NCBI GenBank assembly: GCA_038049695.1 | Contig: CP142456.1 | Coordinates: 22,230,501-22,294,500 of the forward strand | DNA: 64,000 nucleotides | From: Cinnamomum chago | Lineage: Eukaryota; Streptophyta; Magnoliopsida; Laurales; Lauraceae | Direction: 5' to 3' | Part shown: in pieces, positions 59,101 to 64,000 of the stretch | Layout: every line of letters starts with the position of its first letter | How positions within the stretch are numbered: the stretch's first letter is position 1 | Notes under the pieces: generated by a model | Databases searched by the model: none | What the model was told of the DNA's origin: nothing | The model's input: the letters and a program-made list of their open reading frames with translations, nothing else | Program-made: the position numbers and the translations under genes

Positions 59101-61371
59101 GTTTTAATTCCATATCAACTTAGGAGTAAACTTGAACTCAAAACAAATAGGTGTAGATTTATAGGATATTCTAATCAATCAAAAGGCTGGAGATTTTATT
59201 ATAAAGATAAAGGTCTAATTGAAAGCAGAGATGCTGAATTTTTAGAACACCTTAAAGAAAATGATAACACAAATGATAATATGAAAACATTAGATGAAAA
59301 TAATCAATCATTTAATAAAATTGGTCCAAATTCATCCCCTAAGAGAAATGAACAATTTGCTACTCTTATTGGTCATAAAAGATCTAGGAGTCATCCATCA
59401 TATCTAGATGAATTTTATGTGTATATGAGTGAAATAGCAGAAGATTTTATAGATCCACATGAAATGGATGATCCTTGTAATTATGAAGAAGCTATTAGTT
59501 CACCAGAGTCTAATGAATGGCTAAAAGCCATGAATGAAGAAATCAACTCAATAGAGAAAAACAAAGTTTGGGAACTTAGTGATTTACCCGAAAATAGAAA
59601 AGCCATCGGTTGTAAATGGGTATTGAAAAGAAAATTTAAATCTGATGGTTCGATAGATAAGTTTAAAGCTAGATTAGTAGCTAAAGGCTTTTCCCAAAAA
59701 GAAGGAATAGATTATGTTGATACATATTCTCCTGTTGCAAAGTTTATTTCAATTAGGATTTTATTAGCCATAGTTGCTCACTTCAATTTAGAACTATACC
59801 AAATGGATGTTAAAATAACTTTTTTGAATGGTGAGTTAAAAGAAACCATTTATATGCAACAACCAGAAGGATTCAAAATTGAAGGGCAAGAAGATAAAGT
59901 GTATAAGTTAAAAAAAATCTTTATATGGCTTAAAGCAATCTTCTCGCCAATGGTATAAAACTTTTCATAATGCTATTCTAGAATTTGGATATGTAGTAAA
60001 TAAATTAGACCATTGTGTATACATCATGAAAAGTGGAAATCACTTTGCCATTTTATCTCTTTATGTTGATGATATACTTTTGACCGGGAATAATTTAGAT
60101 ATAATACAAAAAACAAAGTCTTGGTTGAACTCTAAATTTGAGATGAAAGACATGGGAGATGCATCTTATGCTTTAGGAATTAAAATAACAAGAGATAGAG
60201 AACTGAAGAAATTATGCTTAAGCCAAGAGAGGTATCTTGAAACTGTTCTTAAAAGATTTAGAATGGAGAATTCTAAAGCTGTTTCTACCCCAATTGAAAA
60301 GGGACTAAGATTGTCTAAAAATGATTGTCCAACTAATGATAAAGAAAAGTCAAATATCCCTTATGCACAAGCTGTTGGTAGCCTTATGTATGCTATGTTA
60401 TGTACTAGACCAGATATTAGATTTGTTGTTGGCTTGGTCAGGATATCAAAGTAACCCTGGGATTAAACACTGGCATACAGTGAAAAGAATATTCAGGTAT
60501 TTAAATGGTACTAAACACCCAAAATTATGCTTTCAGGCTAATAAGCTTGTAGTTGTAGGATATTCAGATGCTGATTTTGCCGGGAACTGGGACGATTGTA
60601 AGTCCACCTCTAGGCATGTTTTCCTCTTTGGAGGTGCTACCATCTCTTGGTCAAGTAAGAAACAAACCGGCGTTGCCCGATATACTCAAGATGCAGAATA
60701 TGTAGCATGTAGTATTGCCTCGACTTTTGCTGTTTGGATAAAACATATTATACATGATTTGGATCTCAATATAGTCAATGGACCAATCCAGATGTATTGT
60801 GATAACCAATCATCAATTAGACTCATAAAGAGTGGGGCAAATAGTCCTAAGGGTAGGCACATTGATGTACACTATCACTATATTCAAGATGTAGTTGAGA
60901 AAGAAGAAGTAACGGTGGATTACTTAACCTCAGCCGATATGATAGCTGACCCTTTAACAAAGGGAATAAGTGCAGAGTTATTTTCAAAGCATGTAAGCTT
61001 GATGGGACTTAGGGATGCCTGAGTCAATTAAATTCTTATGTATTTTTCTTTAGTCATGATTGTCAAAATCCGCGAAAGGCTTGAAAAAGACCTCATGACT
61101 ACGATGAATATCATGAGTCGTAAATTCGCAAAGGCGTGAAAAAGTCCTCATGATGGTAATGAATTGAAGATAACGGGTGTCAACTCCGCAAAAAGCGTGA
61201 AAAAGACCTCATGAATAAATACCAGGTACATATAAAAAAACAGTGGGAGCAATATGTATATGTATAGATCCATGGAAGAGTGGGAGTGTTCCATGTGTGT
61301 TGACATTTGAAATAATGTAGTAGGCCAAAACCTTAAGATACTTTTATGGCTCTTTTTGGCCAAGTGGGAGA

Positions 61372-61669
61372 TGTTAGCATATGAGCCTATGGCCCACATT
61401 TGATGGCCACAAAAGAGCCTGATAGACTCGTTGGTTTTAGGTGATTGACTTCTTCTATGACTCCTCCCCTTTTAAGTGTAGAACGTTGCAACGAATCCGG
61501 ATGTTAGTTTCTCCGAGAAGCTCGCAGTAGATCATTGGGGTTATGTGATAAAAACAAACCCTTGATTCATGAATCTGCAACTTACACAGCACGATCTGAA
61601 AACTTGAGTCTTCTCGGCAATCTCCAGCCCAGCGGCATCTTCTTCTTGGATTCGTTGTTGTTCCCTTCA
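61372..61669 (+). repeat. Right LTR of the copia element
   Basis: 298 bp, same termini as the left LTR, about nine differences by eye. Confidence 0.93.
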
Positions 61670-62172
61670 TTAGACTGGCCCCTAAGTCGAATCCCAAGGG
61701 TTGGGTAAAGGCTTATACCAAAAAGAAGAAAAAAGGGTTGGGTAAAGGCCTATCTATACATTAGGCCCAATAACTAAAATGGGTGGGGTTTAGAGTCTAC
61801 TTCCGTCAGCGAGCTGATTATAATCCTAGTGGACGTTCTATTGCAAGACATGGGTTTTGTTACTTTTGTAAGTCTGGTATAGCCATAGGTGAGTTAGTAT
61901 TTGGGTCCAAGCCATACGCATTAATTGGAGGACTCTGGAGCTTAATTGTGGTTCAATGAATGGGTGGATAAGTCTTACTTTTGAATTCTGGGTCTACTAA
62001 GGACATGGATTGGGTATGGGCTTGAAGTAATCAATGAAAAAAAAAAGGTTATAAGAGTGGTCGTAAGAATAAAAATAACTAGATTATTAGGGTGGTCATA
62101 AGAATGAATAAAGATTAATCACACTTCGTGCGTGTGCTTTGGTATGGGCTTGAAGTAATCAATTAAGAAAAT
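61670..62172. other. Spacer, nothing recognised
   Basis: Non-coding DNA between the copia element and arm 2 of the inverted duplication. Confidence 0.4.
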
Positions 62173-62329
62173 CTTACTAGTAAGATATCTAGGTCCATTT
62201 TACTAGCCACTTGCATGTAGTGGAAGTCTCACAGTCACAGCACTGTATTAGGCAATGGGCCAGATGGACTGAATTTAGCAGTTAATCGATCTAAACAGAG
62301 GCTTGAAAATTAATAAAAATATGAGTGAG

Positions 62330-62380
62330 CAATTTATTTAGGACTTCACCTTCCTAAATTTCATAGTCCTAAATAAATTG
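62330..62380. mobile_element. 51-bp hairpin insertion
   Basis: Present in arm 2 but absent at the matching place of arm 1. Perfect 16-bp inverted arms CAATTTATTTAGGACT and AGTCCTAAATAAATTG with a 19-base loop. It could be a tiny non-autonomous element or a transposon footprint. Confidence 0.7.
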
Positions 62381-62489
62381 CCTTCCAATGGGCCTGTTTT
62401 GCCACAATCTAGCCTCATATGAGGATGTTCCACCCAATCAATGGAACCAAAATTATTTGAGATTTAAAAATAAAACCTTGACAAATCTC

Positions 62490-63140
62490 TTTCATTGCAA
62501 CTGAGAATTCGGATCATGTGGAAAGTAATTACAAGCCAAACATACAACAAAGAAAGGGGAAACAAAAGAGGGAAGCAAACAGTCAATCCCTCTTCTCTCG
62601 CTTCCCACCTTCAAATTCCTCCACAAATACCTCCCGCTCACCATATCCACGAAAGTCCAAAACCCCTTACCAATCACCTGAAAGAACCAAACAAACATAC
62701 ACAAAGATCAACATAAAAATTCAATAGCAAAAAGCAAAAAGAGTCTGATGAAAAATTCAAATCCGAATGAAACCCAAATGGATTTCGATCAAACAAAAAA
62801 AAACCCACCTTTCAAAAACCCGAATTCTCTCTCAGAATCAGCTAATACCTTCTCCTTCTAGTCCGAAACATCGTCTTGGGGTTTGGGAGAATCAAATTGG
62901 ATTGACTTCCAAGCAAAGTACCCAGCCAAGCTGGCCGATAGGATTACCAAGATAAGCCTAAGAGGGCACATTTCATGAAGCTTCTGCAAGATCAAAGGGC
63001 AGAGAAAGAAAACCGAGGGAGAAAAAAAAAACAAAGAAGGAAGGAAGAAAAGACATACCTCGAAGAGACGATCGCTGGCTGGAGAGAAACGCTCAAGGCG
63101 GAAGAAGAGAAGCCGCTGAGAGAGACTCACTTTTGGGATG
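62490..63140 (-). pseudogene. Small conserved plant gene (methyltransferase-related family), copy 2, disrupted
   Basis: On the minus strand the protein starts at the ATG at 62970-62972 with MCPLRLILVILSASLAGYFA, then WKSIQFDSPKPQDDVSD, then meets an in-frame TAG where copy 1 has GAG. Exon 2 (about 62690 downward, after a TTTCAG acceptor) reads VIGKGFWTFVDMVSGRYLWR and NLKVGSERRGIDCL, and its end differs from copy 1. A leader intron is also shared. The early stop leaves about 37 residues. Exon 1 and exon 2 are otherwise well kept, so loss is recent. Both copies here are broken at different codons. A working copy, if any, must lie elsewhere. Confidence 0.62.
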
Positions 63141-63147
63141 ATCCGTG

Positions 63148-63715
63148 CAGGCCCGGCCCTCAACAGGGGCTGTAAGTGCCCTTGCCCAGGGCCCATTTTT
63201 CAGGGGGGGGCAAAATTCCTCTCCTTCTAGCTTCTACCTTTTATTTTCTTTTCAATCATTTGGTGGAGGCAGGGCTCATCCAATGGATTCCATCGTCCTG
63301 GGCATCAATAGACCCATCATCAAATCATCTGAGAGTGCTTATTGCATCACTAATTTGAGCATCCATCAGTGGGGCCCACCAATGATATTTAATATTTGAT
63401 GGCTGAAATTCTGGGAGAATCTAGTCTAGCGTTGGGATGATTTGGGGGTTTTTTGTTTCACAAACAGATCATCAAGCCTTCAGCCCTTCACCTGTTCTTC
63501 TCATTTGTTAGTGGGGCCCACCAATGATTTTTTATTCCCCATATATGATGCTTAAATTCTGGTCTGAGTTCTCTTTCTTCTTCTTTTTTCAAATAGTTAT
63601 ACTTGGGTATCACCAACCCATTGCCAATTTTTCACGTTAGTGGGGCCCACCAATGATATTATCATATATGATGGCTGAAGAGGCCTAACTTTTACTCTTG
63701 CCCTGGACCCGTGCC
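63148..63715. mobile_element. Insertion of about 570 bp in the leader of copy 2
   Basis: Absent from copy 1. It begins GGCCCGGCCCTCAACAGGGG and ends TTGCCCTGGACCCGTGCC, weakly inverted. It contains three diverged repeats opening GTGGGGCCCACCAATGAT (63372, 63512, 63641). The leader segment AGAGACTCACTTTTGGGATG lies on both sides (63119 and 63740). Class not assigned. hAT-like is possible from the terminal style. Confidence 0.5.
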
Positions 63716-63947
63716 TGCAGAAGGAATGGAGAAGCCGCCGAGAGAGACTCACTTTTGGGATGATCCGTGCCTGCAGAAGGAATGGAGAGAGAGAGAGATG
63801 GAAATGGGGAAATGACAAAGTCGCTTTAGAGAAAACCTCAGGCCTGAGGAGAGGAGCGTCGCCAGAGAGAGGACAGTCTCGTCGGAGAGAATCGATCTGT
63901 CGAGGGAGAGGATCCGTGCCTCCAGTGAAGGAAATGGGTTCATGGCG

Positions 63948-63950
<3 letters not shown>

Positions 63951-64000
<50 letters not shown>
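63951..64000. repeat. (GA)n microsatellite at the window end
   Basis: Uninterrupted GA run of 25 units continuing past the window. Confidence 0.97.

Larger units (their letters stand above)
46925..61669 (+). mobile_element. Ty1/copia retrotransposon with nested hAT-like and CACTA insertions
   Basis: LTRs of 298 bp at 46925-47222 and 61372-61669, both TGTTAGCATATG to TTCCCTTCA. Primer site TGGTATCAGAGC at 47224. Purine tract AAGTGGGAGA before the right LTR. Flanks CTAGA and TTAGA fit a 5-bp duplication with one change. The coding part lies at about 56993-61022 in standard copia order: gag with a CCHC knuckle (57789-57832), protease (near 57970), integrase (58400-59300), reverse transcriptase (59500-60450, with YVDDILLTGNN) and RNase H (60550-61020). 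It is broken in several places (about five) and not functional. The LTRs differ at about 3 % by eye, older than the Sirevirus-like element. About 9 kb of younger insertions sit in its leader. Confidence 0.93.
62173..63949 (-). repeat. Inverted segmental duplication, arm 2
   Basis: Reverse-complement match to 44836-45988. It is longer because of a 51-bp hairpin insertion (62330-62380) and an insertion of about 570 bp with part of the leader duplicated around it (63109-63770). It runs up to the GA microsatellite at the window end. Confidence 0.85.

Noticed and set aside
1-64000. CRISPR arrays, bacterial operons or phage modules
   Set aside because: None seen. Spliced plant exons and plant transposons show nuclear plant DNA throughout.

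Overview
This is nuclear DNA of a flowering plant. Every recognisable host protein or exon is a plant protein: a DYW-type PPR protein, plant NOT2, the MEX1 maltose transporter, chloroplast chaperonin 60 beta, an auxin response factor. The window is also packed with plant LTR retrotransposons, CACTA, hAT-like and Mutator-like elements and a tRNA-derived SINE. The species cannot be named from the sequence. Only one gene looks intact and functional: the intronless PPR-DYW gene on the minus strand at 41873-43660.

Layout. 1-905 is the end of a Ty1/copia fossil cut by the window edge. 906-9652 is non-coding and holds three Mutator-type miniature elements with perfect 9-bp target duplications (3126-3267; a foldback at 4492-5504; and 4548-4926 nested inside that foldback), a SINE with a 12-bp duplication (6152-6343) and a LINE-type RNase H scrap. 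9653-29109 is a coding-free, Sirevirus-like LTR element with ACATC on both sides. Its left LTR was split by a 12-kb CACTA transposon (11688-23705, TSD TAT). That CACTA has packaged exons of at least seven unrelated host genes (CSN3, NOT2, TOP1, an endonuclease-I-like gene, CPN60 beta, MEX1, a glutathione peroxidase) plus one unrecognised terminal exon, all in the same orientation. 29110-41872 is gene-poor. It holds a foldback element, motif arrays around a small open frame, a tandem array and a solo LTR of the same Sirevirus-like family (35804-37591, TSD AGAAG).

41873-43660 is the PPR gene. Just 5' of it, 43840-44644 is a (TA)n tract into which three different miniature elements have inserted. 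44836-45988 (+) and 62173-63949 (-) are inverted copies of a small two-exon plant gene (the so-called methyltransferase-related family), each carrying a different early stop. The spacer between them received a Ty1/copia element (46925-61669). Its leader took in a hAT-like element (about 47794-56732), which in turn took in a second gene-capturing CACTA (48612-56187, TSD AAA) with pieces of an OB-fold tRNA-binding protein and an auxin response factor.

The strongest theme is nested transposition with repeated exon capture by two different CACTA families. Insertion order can be read directly: foldback before its MITE; Sirevirus-like element before CACTA-1; copia before hAT-like before CACTA-2. 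Target duplications and motifs were read by eye. Family names for captured exons rest on recalled protein families, not on searches.
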